Notes: generated by a model from the letters alone, not told the origin. A stretch of 64,000 bases of DNA from Enoplosus armatus (GCF_043641665.1 NC_092193.1:3612001-3676000), one strand, 5' to 3'; shown: positions 1 to 20,801, numbered from the stretch's first letter. Made by a program: numbers and translations.

Positions 1-3000
1 GTCGTCCACTCGACGGTTTCCTCCCCACACTCCCCATTTCGTCCTCTGATTGGCTGAGCCAGGCCAGTGACCCCTGGGAATGATGTCAGCTTGTCTCCAT
101 GGCTGTGGCTGTTTGTGTTTGTCATCTAGAGCGACGGTCCGGGATGTGTCACTGTTTAAGAGGACCAAAGCTCTTCTTGGCTGAGGTTCTATCAGTGCTG
201 GTGAGAACAAAGCCAAAGCTGAGGCTGCGTTAACGAAGGTTAAGAGGTTTAAGTGTTTGTTCGGGCTCATCTGCTGGGAGTGGGGAGTTTCTGAACACAT
301 GGACACAGCTGTGCTGTTACGATCTGCTGCATGGTTTGTGGCTCACGTCCAGTAAAGCATTGGTTGTAGTAGACGTAGCTAGATGACGAGCGAGCAAATC
401 CTAACATTGGAGAAGCTGGGACCAGCGAAGGTTTTGCTCAATGATTGTGTAATTGTTTATCAGAATTGTCATTGATTGATTAATCAAATTGTCGTTTCAG
501 CACTAGTTGCTTTGCAGCTTTGGCATTTTGTAGAATCTGAGTTAGAAATGTACTTTTTCTTATGAATGTACTTTGTATTATTTTAGTGCCCCCTTGATGT
601 GATGATTTTAGGGAAGTTTGTGTCCTGTGTTGGTAGCAGGTTTACTCAGCTGTAAAATAAAGCATTCACACTACACATTGGCTTTCAGAAAAGGATGGTT
701 TATTTCGCCGTTTGTGTTGTTGTTGTGTTCTACTGCTGCTTGCACTGTGTCAACTTTTTGTGCTGATTACTGAAAACTAAAATAAAGCCGCTTGATGTTT
801 TGTCTGTAAGACTTCCACCTCTGACAGACAGGATATCCTCCTGTCATATTCTGCCAGAAACCAGATGAGAGTAACCACAAGATTGTCTCCTGATAGCAGT
901 CAATCATTGTGCCATAAGGAGTGCCTCAAGTGCCAGTGTTTTGTAATATGAACAGCTCTGACCGCAGTCTAATAGAATAGAAACTAATAAAGATCCTGGT
1001 GCTTGTTTGCTTCTGGTTGAAACTGCAGATAGATGGGGTTGATTGCACTGAAACGTCCTCGGGTCAGATACAGCAAACTCCAGTGAGGTGACATGCAAAT
1101 CTTTGGCTGACTGTCCAGAATTTCATGTCCTTTTTATTTTAAACTCCTCCCATCTAGTACTTCAGGGATGTTACTACATGAATGATCTGCATGTTATCTT
1201 ACCAGACACTAGCATATTTTTAATTGTCGCTATCACAAAAGAGTGGAGGACCTGAGTATGAATTTATAGAAGGCCTAGAATCAAACTCGCGAGAGGATCG
1301 TGGCACAGAATCCTCTAATGTGTCGGCTGTGACGGCCTTTCAGCTGCCGATCCTTTGAACCTGATGGCGTTGCTTTGTTCAGGCTCAGTAGATTGTTCAT
1401 GTGATCCGAGCCAGCTGCCTGTAGAGTCTCCTACACCTGTCAGACATGCTCATTTCTGCTTTACCTACCCTCGACATCTGACATTCTCTTGCTATCACTT
1501 CCACAGATTGTACCGTGCGTCTTTGTGGAGACATGGTTTGGTCTGAGTGATGCATGGCTGTTGAGATTTGAAATGTCCATTGAATTCAAGAATGTCCTCC
1601 TCTACAGGTTGAACATGTTTTGATGCCCAAGGGCCAGTGAAACGTGAAGAAATATAAAACAGCTGCAGAGTTTGAGTCTTCTGAATCGGCAGGTCGAGCT
1701 ACTTTCACCTTGACAAACTGCTCTGCTTGAAGGAATGTAATCTAAATGGGTTTTCAGTGTTTTAAGTGTGGTCAAAATACTATTTCGGAGGACCTGAGCC
1801 AAGATTACTTCTGGAAATATCCTGCTTATAGAGACATTTATGCTAAATGAAAAGACTATTCACTACCTGATATAGCTGTCAAAACATGGCATATAAATGC
1901 AAATGTGGTGCTGCTACAGGAGCTCAATTACAACACAATTTCTCAAGCGGTTCACTCTGTACAGTTTCTCGTTGCTGTGCTGGAGTATCAATAACCAGCG
2001 ACACTGTGGCAATCTGATATACGCTGTCTCTGAAGTAAGAGAACAGGTTATTGTGTTGCAGCGTGCGTCCCCTTTCAAGAGCTAGACTGCAATTACGCAC
2101 ATGCAACTGCACACGTGTACGCAAAAGAACACAGACACAGAAGTTAAACGCATAAAATGACACACACACACACACACACTTATACCTGCGCACACATGAT
2201 TGCACACAGGTATAAACTGGGTTAGCTTCCCTCTGCCGGAGAGGAGAGTCAGTGGAGTGTGTGTGGTTTGAGGTACGGATGAGATGTGGAAACGCCACTA
2301 TGCTGTCAAGAGGAGGCTCAAAGTGGAGTCTTGTCAAGTCAGCCAGGGACAGGTATGTCTGCACATATGTCTGCATCTAGCTTTGCATCATCTTCTATTC
2401 TCAGTTTGTGTTTGTTGTGGTGCTACAGAGCTCTGCTTCCGACTGGTTAAGAAAAGCTCATGTATTTTATCACGTTATAGCTTCTGTTATGTATTTATGC
2501 TACGGTCATGTTTCCATAAACACTCAAAATCAATAAGCAACAGTCAGCAGTTTCAAACTGACTGCAGGCAGTAGTGTCTGACGTGGGCTGAGCTGCGGGT
2601 TTTTTTTCTGTTGAATGAAATCCAGTGTTTTCTTCATGTCATGACTGTCTGTACTGTTACCGATTCTTTACAGATATTATAGGACAAAATATGACAGGAC
2701 ACCAGCAGAGGAAATCTGTGATGTAGACCATATTCTCTTCATGCAGAGCGATTTAGCTGTCAAACTTTAAATCGCTTCAGTAATTTCTAATGTAGGTTTT
2801 GTGTAGGCTAATTACTCATTTAAAATTAAATGAATATATAAAATGATTTATTCATAATTTTTTTTTTTTTACATTGATGTCCTTTTGCCTCCTTTACAAA
2901 AAAAAATCTCATTTTACATTTAGTCATTCCCTTTTGTAGTCTAAAATAATGTCAATGTGTTATTGAAATCTTTCGTTAGCTTTTTATTATTAAAAGGAAG

Positions 3001-6000
3001 AAACATGAGAAACGCTCCTGTTCGTCTCAGCCGGCTTGAGGGACGCGTCGGATGTTAGATTGACGGCAGCTGTCAGGCTGCCAGAGTGCCGGTGTTGCGC
3101 CGTAGAGAACAACAGACGGAGAAAACAAACTGCATGTCGTGGGCACACAATCCCTTTGCAGTTGGGGGATGAAGATGACTAATTCCTTCTTCAGGGAATC
3201 AATATCACAAACATGCCTACTTAATACTATTGAAGTCTCCTCGTGTCCCTCTTGTCTGCTCTCAGTCCTGCTTGCTAAAGCGGGTCAGTTGTGGATGACA
3301 GCATTCTCAAAGGATCGTGTGTCTTTTCGGATGCACCTGAACCTGTGGCCTCTGACTCAAACTCTGATATTATCTCTGTCTTCCTGTCTCTCTGGTTGCT
3401 GCTCTTGTAGGTTTTCTCTTTATCTCCATCTCTTTATCTGCATTCTTCTCTATACCTCCCACTTTCTTGGTCTGTCTGTCTAGTTCTGTCAGTCATCTTG
3501 TGTCTTTCTTCTCAGCTGTCTCTTGTCATGCAAGGATGTGTTTTTCAATCAAACCTGAAAATACCAAACCCAAATTAAATTTAAATGGCTGAAGATAATA
3601 TTGCGGTTTGGAGGTTTGGGGTCTAAACCGAATACATGGATCAGTGGGCAAAACCGAGTCACCCAGATCTTTTCTGTTTTTGGGTCCTCCTGGATAATCA
3701 TGTGTTGAAGCACTTCCTCTACCTTTCAGTTGAGGAGTTTTTGTTCCACTGCATTGACTTGTGGCCTCCTTAGGGTATTTATGGACTCAGACACATGTGG
3801 ACTGTTGCCGGGTTTAGTTCTCAGCTTTGCCTTTTTGAAAAGCGGTCTTAAGAGTTTCTGAATCTTTTTTTCCCCCCACTTGGACTGCATTTCAACCCTC
3901 CTCGTTAAACGATCAAGAGCAGTAGGGCCAGGGGCGAACGTTGGCAGGCTGACAGCTGGTGTAACTGTAGACGCCACTCCGACGTGTGTCTTCAATTTTC
4001 CTCCCCATTTTCCCTGAGACTGACCTTTTTTATTTTAAAAAAAGAAACCAAACTCACCAGTAACGTCCTGCGTTTTAGTTTTCTCGGCCGACCAGGAGAC
4101 TCTTTTTGTATACCGTCATTTTGTTTTGTACAGGCTGGATTTGTTTTGTGTTATTAAAGAGGGTGGCTTTCACTAGCATTTGCAGCATTTGCTGTGATTT
4201 TCTGACACGGTCAAAGGAATTTCCTAACACAGAAATTCTGTTAAAAAGCAAAACATCAATTCAGGTCTGATATTTAAAAAGACCTATTCAGTCTCTCTGA
4301 TGCCCAGTTTCCTGTCACTGTGCAGGTGTGACATCCTGCTTTTTCCGCCAGTTGGCTTATTTTATGCTGAAGTTTACCAAATACTAATAACAAGTACTGC
4401 AAACCTTTAGTGTTTGAGTTGAACCCTGGACAGGCAGGGATTATTACATATGTCAGTATAGTGACCATGACATGGAGACAATTTGACAGGACAATTATTT
4501 AAGGCAACTTAATACAGCTGCCTGACTAATAACTTGTCTGTCTGTCTGGTGCAGCAAAGCTCTCACCTGGTTCTCCAGTAAGATGAATAAAGCATTGCAT
4601 TGTATTGTATTTGCAACTACAGTAACATTTACCCTGTTATGGTCAACACTTTGTTGTGAAAATGAGTCTGAGGTGGTTTATAGTAAATTGTTTATGGTCC
4701 TAATGGAATGACAATGATAATTTAAATCCATTATGAATTACCACGCCAATGCTGATAAGTTAATCAAAAAAGACATTTAGGTGATGATGGAACCTTTAGT
4801 TAATACTTGCAGCAAGTTGCTCTGCGAGCTGATTTGTATCTGACTGACATGTAGGTTTCATTGAGGGTAGACCTGACCAGTAAAGTGATCAATAACTGTT
4901 ACTGGGGAAAGAAAATATCTGACTCGCTGGTCAGGTTACAGAGGATATGTTTCATGCTGTTTTCATTCCTGTGTGTCACCACAGGCGCTAACGATACACC
5001 GTGACAGGTTTGATGCATTCCTGTCAGTGTAGTCAGAAACTGTAGTTTCAGCTCTTGGTGGCACTTCACCGTGATTGTTTACTGACAGCGTAAAAGTTAC
5101 CTTAAGTGACTCCAAATTAAACAATCAAAGGCGAAAATGAGCAAATTATTATCACACTCAATTCAGTTCAGTTTCAGTTCAGTCGAGCTTTACTGTGGAG
5201 ACAATTTACATGTTGCCAGAGTGTACACATTAAAGTAAATAAATATGTACAATAAAAGCACAGTAAATGTATTATATTGAATGAAAACACTTGTTAAAAA
5301 AAAAGACAGAGACAAGGTGCTCAGCTTCTCCGTCCACCTCTTATCTCTCTTCTAACTGGTGTTTGGTGAGAAAACATGTGCTCCCAGCCTCCTCTCTGAT
5401 TCCATCGATTTTTAGCATCAGCCAGTTAACATATAACCTGTGCGAAGGTCACCGTGGCGATGTGCTAGAAGACAATGTGTTCAACTGTTGATCCTAAATG
5501 CTTCTACTCCGCTGTCCCTACTAAGCTGCTTATTGTTGTAGCAGCGGCCGAACGCAAATTAATTGATAAAGGTACAAGTATGCGATCGTGTCTGTGTGTT
5601 TCTTGTCATTTTTAGCCCATTCAGTGCACATCACATACACTTTACATCACAGCTTTTCATTTTGCAAACCCAGCTGCTGTGTTTTTAGAAATGTTCTTTT
5701 TCTACCTTTTGCGGGCAGCATTTGGCGTCCAGCCATGTTTCATGTCGTATGGAGATGAATGGCTTTCTTGTGTGTTTACTGATGCGTTGCAGACTTGCAC
5801 GCACATTCGTGTAGTCTTTTAAGGACTGATCAGTTAATATAAGTTGATTAAAGTTTGATCTCCACCTGTATGGAACAACACTGGAGAGGAGGCAGTCTGC
5901 TTATTGAAATAGCCACCAGGATGACTCGGTTTGTTTGGACACAAAACTGCAGGCTCATGAATTTTCCTTCTCTCTTTCTCCTGTGAACCACGTTGTCTTC

Positions 6001-8908
6001 CCAGCTGCAGACCGCTTCTATCCACCTTCTCCATGCTCTCCATGCTCTCCATCCTCCGTGATTGTTCATTATTCATTAAGTTAATCAGGCTACAGGCTAA
6101 AAGCTCCTGCTTTTGTCCCTTTGCACCTCCCGTGAGATCCTCTTGTTCTTTTGCATTTTGCACGGGGTTTCCTTTATGTTTGGAATATTCTGGTTTGATT
6201 CTGTTCATCAAATGAGTAATTTATATGATGGGGGGCTCTTTACTCCCCCCCCACTGAATGCAAACTGTGGTTCTTTCATGCTGAAGCTGAAGCAAAGACT
6301 CTTGTTTGTTCCATTTGAAGCTTAACGTGCTGAATGCAGTCTGTTGATTAATCGTACCTGCCGTGGTTTTAATGTCTTCTCGTACGCGGTGTAATTTCAA
6401 CTATTTTTAGAGGCTAGTATGTTAAACTGTCAAGCGGTTGCCTGTTTTGATCAGATACAAGGCTTTCTTTGAATGGTAACATTGTGTTGTGTGTGGCTCG
6501 ATGCCATTGAGGTGCTTGCTTTTGCCAGTATTTCTCTCTGGTTTATGTCTCGGTTTTCTCTCCCCCCCCCCCTCTATTTCTGGTTTTCTGAGACTACGGC
6601 TGCAAGATTAGTGGAGTTGAATGGTTGAATGGAAGGACACAAGAGTGAAACATGGATAGATTGAATGACAGAGAGGAAGGGCCTTGGACATTGACCTGCA
6701 TCAGTGGCTGTGATGGTTGTGATGGAGCCAGTCGTATGTAATAGATTAGAGCGCACAGTACTGAAGGACAAACGGAAGAAAGAAAGACGTAACTCTGGAT
6801 CTATGATTGTCATGATGGTTTTGATCTCTTTATACTCTTTATTCTTATCTGTCGTGTCTATAGATGTATAAATGTGGTTGGTGTAATGTTTTGAACGGAG
6901 CTCAGTATTTCATTTTCATATTTTGTGTTTATTTTGACTTGTTAAAAATGGGTAAAAATATCTACAACACAAATAAACTGGTAAAAATACAACCTGTAGT
7001 TTAACCATGTATTGTTTTTTCTGTTTGTTATTATCAGGATCCTCCATTTTTTTTTTTATTGCCAGAAGAATTTTTTTTTTGTTGGAAGAAGACCTCACTA
7101 ACTGTAAACTGTATGTAATGTGTAGTGGTCTTCTTGCAGTATGAAACATAACTTTCAGATGTGTTGGGATATAAAGTCTGGCTGAAAACCTGAAATGAAC
7201 CTTGGACTTAATAATATATGACTTGTTATTAAGATTATTAAGACAAAGGAAGAAATTGAGAGAAGAAGAAAGACGTAGCGAGCATGAGCTTGGCCTCTTG
7301 GATGCAGTCTCAGACCTTCAGCAGCCTCCTCTCTCCTCTCTGGCTGTGGCCCGTCGCCTTCATTGAAACCTCGCACCCATCCCGCCCCCACCCAGACCGA
7401 ATATTTACAACTAAGGACCATAGCCTTTGCCCTGCGCATGTACACGCAGCCCAACACAGCAGGATGGGCCAGTTGTTAATTCTACCGAGTAAATGGCGAG
7501 CAGTGAGTCTGGCAGCAGTCCAGGCCCTTGAATTCCACTTGGCACTTACATGAGGAGGAATGTTTGGCACTGGAAGGACTGCAGGACTGACGGTGCTACA
7601 CAGTCAGTCAGAGTGATGTAAATGCTGACATAGATGTGATACGCATGTTCACGTTTGCACGTTTCTGTCCTTGTGCCCGAAAGTTTTAATGTTGTGTGTA
7701 GTGGTCTGTGAAAGAGCTGTAAAACCCATTGTGATGGAGAGCAAAGCCACATGTTGCGCCTTTTTTAAAAGATCCAATATATCAATCAAAGCGTGAGGTC
7801 TTGTAATAATATCAATAATCAAATAAGACAGTGGAAACCGTTTGCCAACGTCCTGTTGCTATCAAATCAATTTTAATTTAGTGATTTAAAATTCTGAAAT
7901 TCTTCCGAAAGAGGCAGTTTTAAGTTGACTAGACATGAAACTGACGACTCACAGAAGTTATTAAGATATTCTATACAGTGCTCGCTCACACACGCGTATC
8001 AATATATCCGAACAGAGTTGTAGTTCCTTGTCTCTGCGCCACACCGACACATCTGTCTCTGTACAGAAATCTGTCTGGTTCTACACGCATCACCTAGCAC
8101 TTGAATGGCATTTTCCAATTTCCGCCTCTCCTCTCACCGGTGTCATTTATACTGAAATGAAAGGGCCTTTTGTTTCTTACCTCAACCTGGCTTTGACCCT
8201 GCAGTGGAGGTCACGCGCAGTGTGTAGCCCCGCCGTGGCTGTGCACACATCCCAACATCAGAAGACATTGAATGGAGATTTGTCAAGCTTGATAAGCGGA
8301 GCAGAGAGATGTTTGTCTGCTGGATACAGATAGGTCGTAATATTTGCAGAAGTCAGATGTTCTGTTTTTGACAAAGTGACTAAGTGATCACTCACATGGA
8401 CGCGAGCTTGTTTTCCAAAAGGTTTGATGTTATCAGCTCTTTTTGAGACATTCTCTAAGGCCTTGAGGAAACAAGTAGTATTTAACCTTTATTTATTCAG
8501 GGTGGGTTCGCTTCAAAAACAAGCCCCCCCCCCAGCAGTAACCCGCTTCATATTTTTAGTCACACCTGAGCTGCCCGTAACAACAGCAGCCCTTCATTGA
8601 GCAGTGCGAAGACAGCAGTTGGGTGTTTCGTTTCTTTTCAGATGTCAGGGCAAGAGTACCTCATCAAATCTTATGTTGACACAAGTGCAACACTTCATTT
8701 GTACCTTACAGAACTAAATGAATATCTCTTGTCTGTCCATTCATCTCCATTTTGCTGGAGGTTCTCAAAACGACTGCTAATGAAACCAAAACTACCTGCG
8801 ACGTTAAAGGGAAAATACTTTGTGTAGATACTTTTATGGAAATGGACTTTTTAATCAGCAAATTATCAGTAAGAGATTTTCCTTATTCCAAATTGCCCTT
8901 GCCACCTG

Positions 8909-8962
<54 letters not shown>

Positions 8963-10542
8963 TGACATTAAGTGACATTAAGCCTACTGTATGTTCTTAA
9001 TCCATTGCTCATTACTGTTGCCTGCTGTGAGGATAAAGCATGTGTTGGCACAGACTGTATTAGGTTGTGCTTTTGTTTTAGCACAGTGTCATGTTGTCTT
9101 AATTTTAGCAGCTTCCACCATCCCATCACCTTTAAGTGACTTCCTCCCTCGGTCTCCATCTGGCCTTGGTTTAGATTAAAAACCCTCTCTGCTCTAAATC
9201 CTAAATCTACAATCACTTAATTATTCTTTCAGATCTTCTGTTTTTTTTTCTGCACCATCCATTCCAACCAAATTGGAGAGGGAGGGAGGAGAGAAGGCTT
9301 CAGCAGAATGCATTTTTCAGCGATGTGTAGCACTCTGGAGAGTACAAAACGGTGTCACACTAAACTTGCAAATGAAGATACACAAGAAAGCGTTTTGATC
9401 TGTTGTAAACCCACAACAATGCAGCACCGCAGGGTTATAGTGAGCTGGATAGATACAGGACGGATTCCCAGAGAGGATTCACTGCCGCGTTTTTGAATAC
9501 GACAGGAGTCCTGATGTGTGTCAAGTGTAGGACAGCTTTCTGTTTAAAGTTTTATGAGGACAAAGAGGGGGAGGAAGAGTGTGAGACGGAAATGGTAGAG
9601 AATAATAGTGGGGGAGGGAGGCTGAGGGATGACTTGTGTCTCTGCATTAACTTTACATGCTTTGCAGACAGTCTGAACACCACCTTAAGACTTGTCCTGA
9701 TTGATTAAAAGTGGAGGTCTTCATGGGTCATTCATTTTCTAGTAACTGAAACCTGACTAAGGACCCGACGCTGTCTGAGTGCAAACTATAGTCAGTGTTA
9801 TCGGGTCCAGCAGCGGAGTGTTAAAACATGTCTAATACCTGAATATATCCAAGCAGACCTGCCATCGCCTCTGATGACTTGGTGTTTCGCAGCCACCACA
9901 GGAGAAATTATGTTTTTTGAGGAGACACTGTGTGAGAACTGAAGTGCAGGAAAAGTTATTTGTTGTGACTCTTGCTTTTTAATTGACGGACCCGCATGCT
10001 GCAGCACGTGTTGGTGTTCTCTATATATTTGGGTCTGTGAAGGCCGGCCACATTTTATATTAGCTCTGAATTTCTTTGAGTTTTTTCAAATGAAGTCTGA
10101 CTGTCATCGGGTCCCTTTGAGATCTCTCCCCCCTTTTTTTTTTATCCCTAAAAGAATGAATGTTTGCACTCCAGGTCCAGACATCAGATTTACTTGGACT
10201 TTGCTGTAAGGAGCCCATGAAAAATAACCTTTTCTTTTCAAAACTTTTAACAATTAATCGATTGTCATTAACATGGGCTGCCACGTGGACCCTGGACACC
10301 TGGAAGCTCATTAATGGCTGGGAGGTGTCACAGGTGCAGTACAGGCGGTGTGCAGCAGCTGTAACATAACAAGCGATTTGCCACACTAGAAATGTGAAAT
10401 CCTCCAGCTTACGACATGTTGTACCTTTTAACTATGCCTTAATTTTTAACACTTGAGTAGTGCTCATGTTTCCAATAATGTGGAACCATGCTGACAGCCT
10501 CTACATTATAAGCTATTTTCCATAAACATAAGGATACAGATG
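1..10542. other. Intron 1 of pard3, upstream part (no gene seen)
   Basis: No exon of the host gene or any other gene could be supported here. The first coding exon of PARD3 (about 40 codons in human) was looked for by eye and not found, so this is read as intron 1; the exon should lie left of the window. Visible items are two plus-strand AATAAA hexamers at 656-661 and 781-786, short CA runs at 2161-2179, a 10-bp imperfect tandem repeat near 6030-6056, poly-C near 6562-6571, and a 48-bp CA repeat at 8912-8959. Open frames in this stretch are short, lack domains and often run through microsatellites. The two AATAAA sites could mark the 3' end of an unrecognised plus-strand transcript, but no coding region precedes them. 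Confidence 0.6.
8912..8959. repeat. (CA)24 microsatellite
   Basis: An uninterrupted 48-bp alternating CA run in intron 1. Perfect runs of this length are usually length-polymorphic in fish and can adopt Z-DNA. Confidence 0.98.
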
Positions 10543-10548
10543 TTTATT
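10543..10548 (-). terminator. Polyadenylation signal AATAAA of the nested gene
   Basis: The plus strand reads tttatt, which is a canonical AATAAA on the minus strand. It lies 18 nt downstream of the TGA stop of the nested gene (stop at 10567-10569). The minus strand just after it contains T-rich and TG-containing sequence, as expected for a cleavage region. The 3' untranslated region would be very short, a few tens of bases. The hexamer is common by chance; its position right after a plausible last exon is what gives it weight. Confidence 0.6.
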
Positions 10549-10566
10549 AGACAGTTGCTCACAGAT

Positions 10567-10908
10567 TCACAGCTGGCCCTCTGCTCCATCCGCTCCATCC
10601 TGTAAATGATTCGTATCGTTTCCGTTCGTCATCTGTCCATGCGCGACATCTGAGGCATCGGACGGACTGGGGGAATATGTGGAGATGACTTCTTCATACA
10701 GCTGGTAGACTAAATCCTGAACGCAGCTCAGAGCAGAATCGTCGCTGGCGTAGCTTGACCCATCCTCGTGCGACGAGCCCGGAGATGAAGTGCAGGAATT
10801 TGTGGGGGACGCGTCTTCTAACATGCTGTCGATGTAGTCTTGGATGAGAGCCAGCTCTGAAGCTATACTGCCGGAGTCGAAGCTTGGCACAGCCTCGCTC
10901 TCCACACA
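10567..10908 (-). CDS. Nested antisense gene, exon 2 (acidic protein, C-terminal 113 residues)
   Basis: This is the last coding exon of a two-exon gene lying antisense in pard3 intron 1. On the minus strand the acceptor reads ttttcaacag followed by TGT GTG GAG AGC, giving residues 58-170 (CVESEAVPSF at the start, GADGAEGQL at the end) and a TGA stop. The segment has 21 Asp/Glu and no Lys or Arg. It contains two likely amphipathic helices (about residues 72-89, SELALIQDYIDSML, and 116-134, CVQDLVYQLYEEVI), separated by a Ser/Gly/Asp-rich linker. DSGSIAS at 68-74 resembles a DSGX3S beta-TrCP phosphodegron. CpG is frequent compared with the surrounding intron, as in exons. I do not recognise the family. 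Acidic amphipathic helices would suit a transcription-activation or adaptor role, but that is inference. It could also be a recently decayed gene, though the frame is open throughout. Confidence 0.68.
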   Translation of the reverse strand, partial: CVESEAVPSFDSGSIASELALIQDYIDSMLEDASPTNSCTSSPGSSHEDGSSYASDDSALSCVQDLVYQLYEEVISTYSPSPSDASDVAHGQMTNGNDTNHLQDGADGAEGQL

Positions 10909-11059
10909 CTGTTGAAAATCAATTTTAAGACATAATTTTGCTTCCGGTAACTTTGGGAGGTTGTCATTTATTGAGACAAGTTTAACACTAATTAGTGTTT
11001 GATTAATTGAAAGAATACTGGGTAGATTAATCAGTTGAAATAATCTTTAGCTGCCCTAC

Positions 11060-11230
11060 CTGCATGTCTGTCATTTCATAGCTGTTGTTGACGTGTTCAT
11101 CATCGCCATCACTGAAGTTCATTTCAGTCTCATAGTCGCTCTCATCTGACTGGAAGTCAGAGTGTAAATCTTCCAGAGACATCTTGGTGTTTGGTCCGTG
11201 TCCAGCACCCTGCTGTTCGTATGAGGGCAT
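11060..11230 (-). CDS. Nested antisense gene, exon 1 (acidic protein, N-terminal 57 residues)
   Basis: First coding exon of the nested gene. The frame starts at ATG 11228-11230 and ends at CAG followed by a GTAGGG donor, giving 57 residues in phase 0 that join directly to the exon at 10567-10908 across a 151-bp intron. An in-frame TAA at 11234-11236 lies two codons before the ATG, so translation should begin within this exon. The first ATG has a poor context (C at -3). The second, codon 17 (MSLEDL, at 11182), has A at -3 and may be the real start, giving 154 rather than 170 residues. The encoded segment is strongly acidic (15 Asp/Glu, one Lys), with runs such as FQSDESDYETEMNFSDGDDE, which also looks rich in casein-kinase-2-type sites. 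Family unknown. Confidence 0.65.
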
Positions 11231-11414
11231 GTGTTAATATCTAGTCTCAGGCTGTGTACCCACCAGAATTATATGAATCTGTGTTGCCACAATACAATAG
11301 TCTGTTTGTTGTGCTGGGCAACCACTTTGATTTGAAAAGGCTTGTTGAGTTCTGGACTGCTGTTGTGGGTTCTGCTCTGTTGGTCTGTGGTATCATCTGA
11401 GCTGAGCGTCAGAT

Positions 11415-11573
11415 CTTTTATTCCTCAGCTAAAAACAAAACTCCCTATCCCACCATTGCATCACTTCTTATTTGGCCACATTTGATGTTTTTCCCTCATT
11501 TGCATATTCAACTTTTGCGCCATCCGTTTTCTCAAATCGCCTGATGCCCCACAATGCCGTGAGTCATTTGCAT
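11415..11573 (-). promoter_or_regulatory. Putative promoter of the nested gene: TATA-like box, two octamers, AP-1
   Basis: Read on the minus strand, an AATAAAAG TATA-like box lies at 11415-11422, about 185 bp before the first ATG. Farther upstream are two exact octamer motifs ATGCAAAT, at 11498-11505 and 11566-11573, both in the sense direction of the nested gene and 68 bp apart. An AP-1 consensus (TGACTCA) at 11560-11566 shares one base with the distal octamer. Octamers are bound by POU factors (Oct1/Oct2 and Pou5-type). No CCAAT box was found. Octamers occur by chance roughly once per 30 kb per motif counting both strands, so two within 76 bp and in the same orientation is notable. That this is the active promoter is inference. 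Confidence 0.45.
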
Positions 11574-20398
<8,825 letters not shown>

Positions 20399-20437
20399 GT
20401 AAACCAGTGTAAACCAGTGTAAACCAGTGTAAACCAT
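20399..20437. repeat. Short tandem repeat, 10-bp unit, about four copies
   Basis: The unit aaaccagtgt is repeated three times exactly and a fourth time with changes at its 3' end. It is a young minisatellite-like array in intron 2 with no evident function. Confidence 0.85.
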
Positions 20438-20736
20438 TGAGCTATTCGTTATGAAGAGAAATGCAGTTTAATTTGTTTGGATGAGCACTCACTGTGTTTG
20501 CCAGAGCGCGCACAGAGGTACTTGTCAGATTATACACATTCATGTACACATACACACACAGAGGCACACACATTTTTGTCACCTTCTGTCATACACTCTC
20601 TTGACTCTAACACACACACACACAGGTGTAGCATGACATACCCCAGGTGTCCGGTGTCAGGCCTGTCCCGACATACACTCCTGCAGTGATGTCACGACCC
20701 TGAATGATGGCACCGGGGCTGTGCCATCGCCACATT

Positions 20737-20738
<2 letters not shown>

Positions 20739-20800
<62 letters not shown>
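20739..20800. repeat. (TG)31 microsatellite
   Basis: A perfect 62-bp TG run in intron 2. It is one of the longest uninterrupted runs in the window, and frames running through it are artefacts of the repeat. Confidence 0.98.

Positions 20801-20801
<1 letters not shown>

Noticed and set aside
1..200. Promoter or exon 1 of pard3 at the left edge
   Set aside because: An inverted CCAAT (attgg near 50) is present, but no frame resembling the MKVTVCFG start of PARD3 is found. Exon 1 is more likely outside the window.
1924..2376. 150-codon minus-strand open frame
   Set aside because: It crosses a CA repeat (translated as a VCVCV run) and lacks any domain or gene structure.
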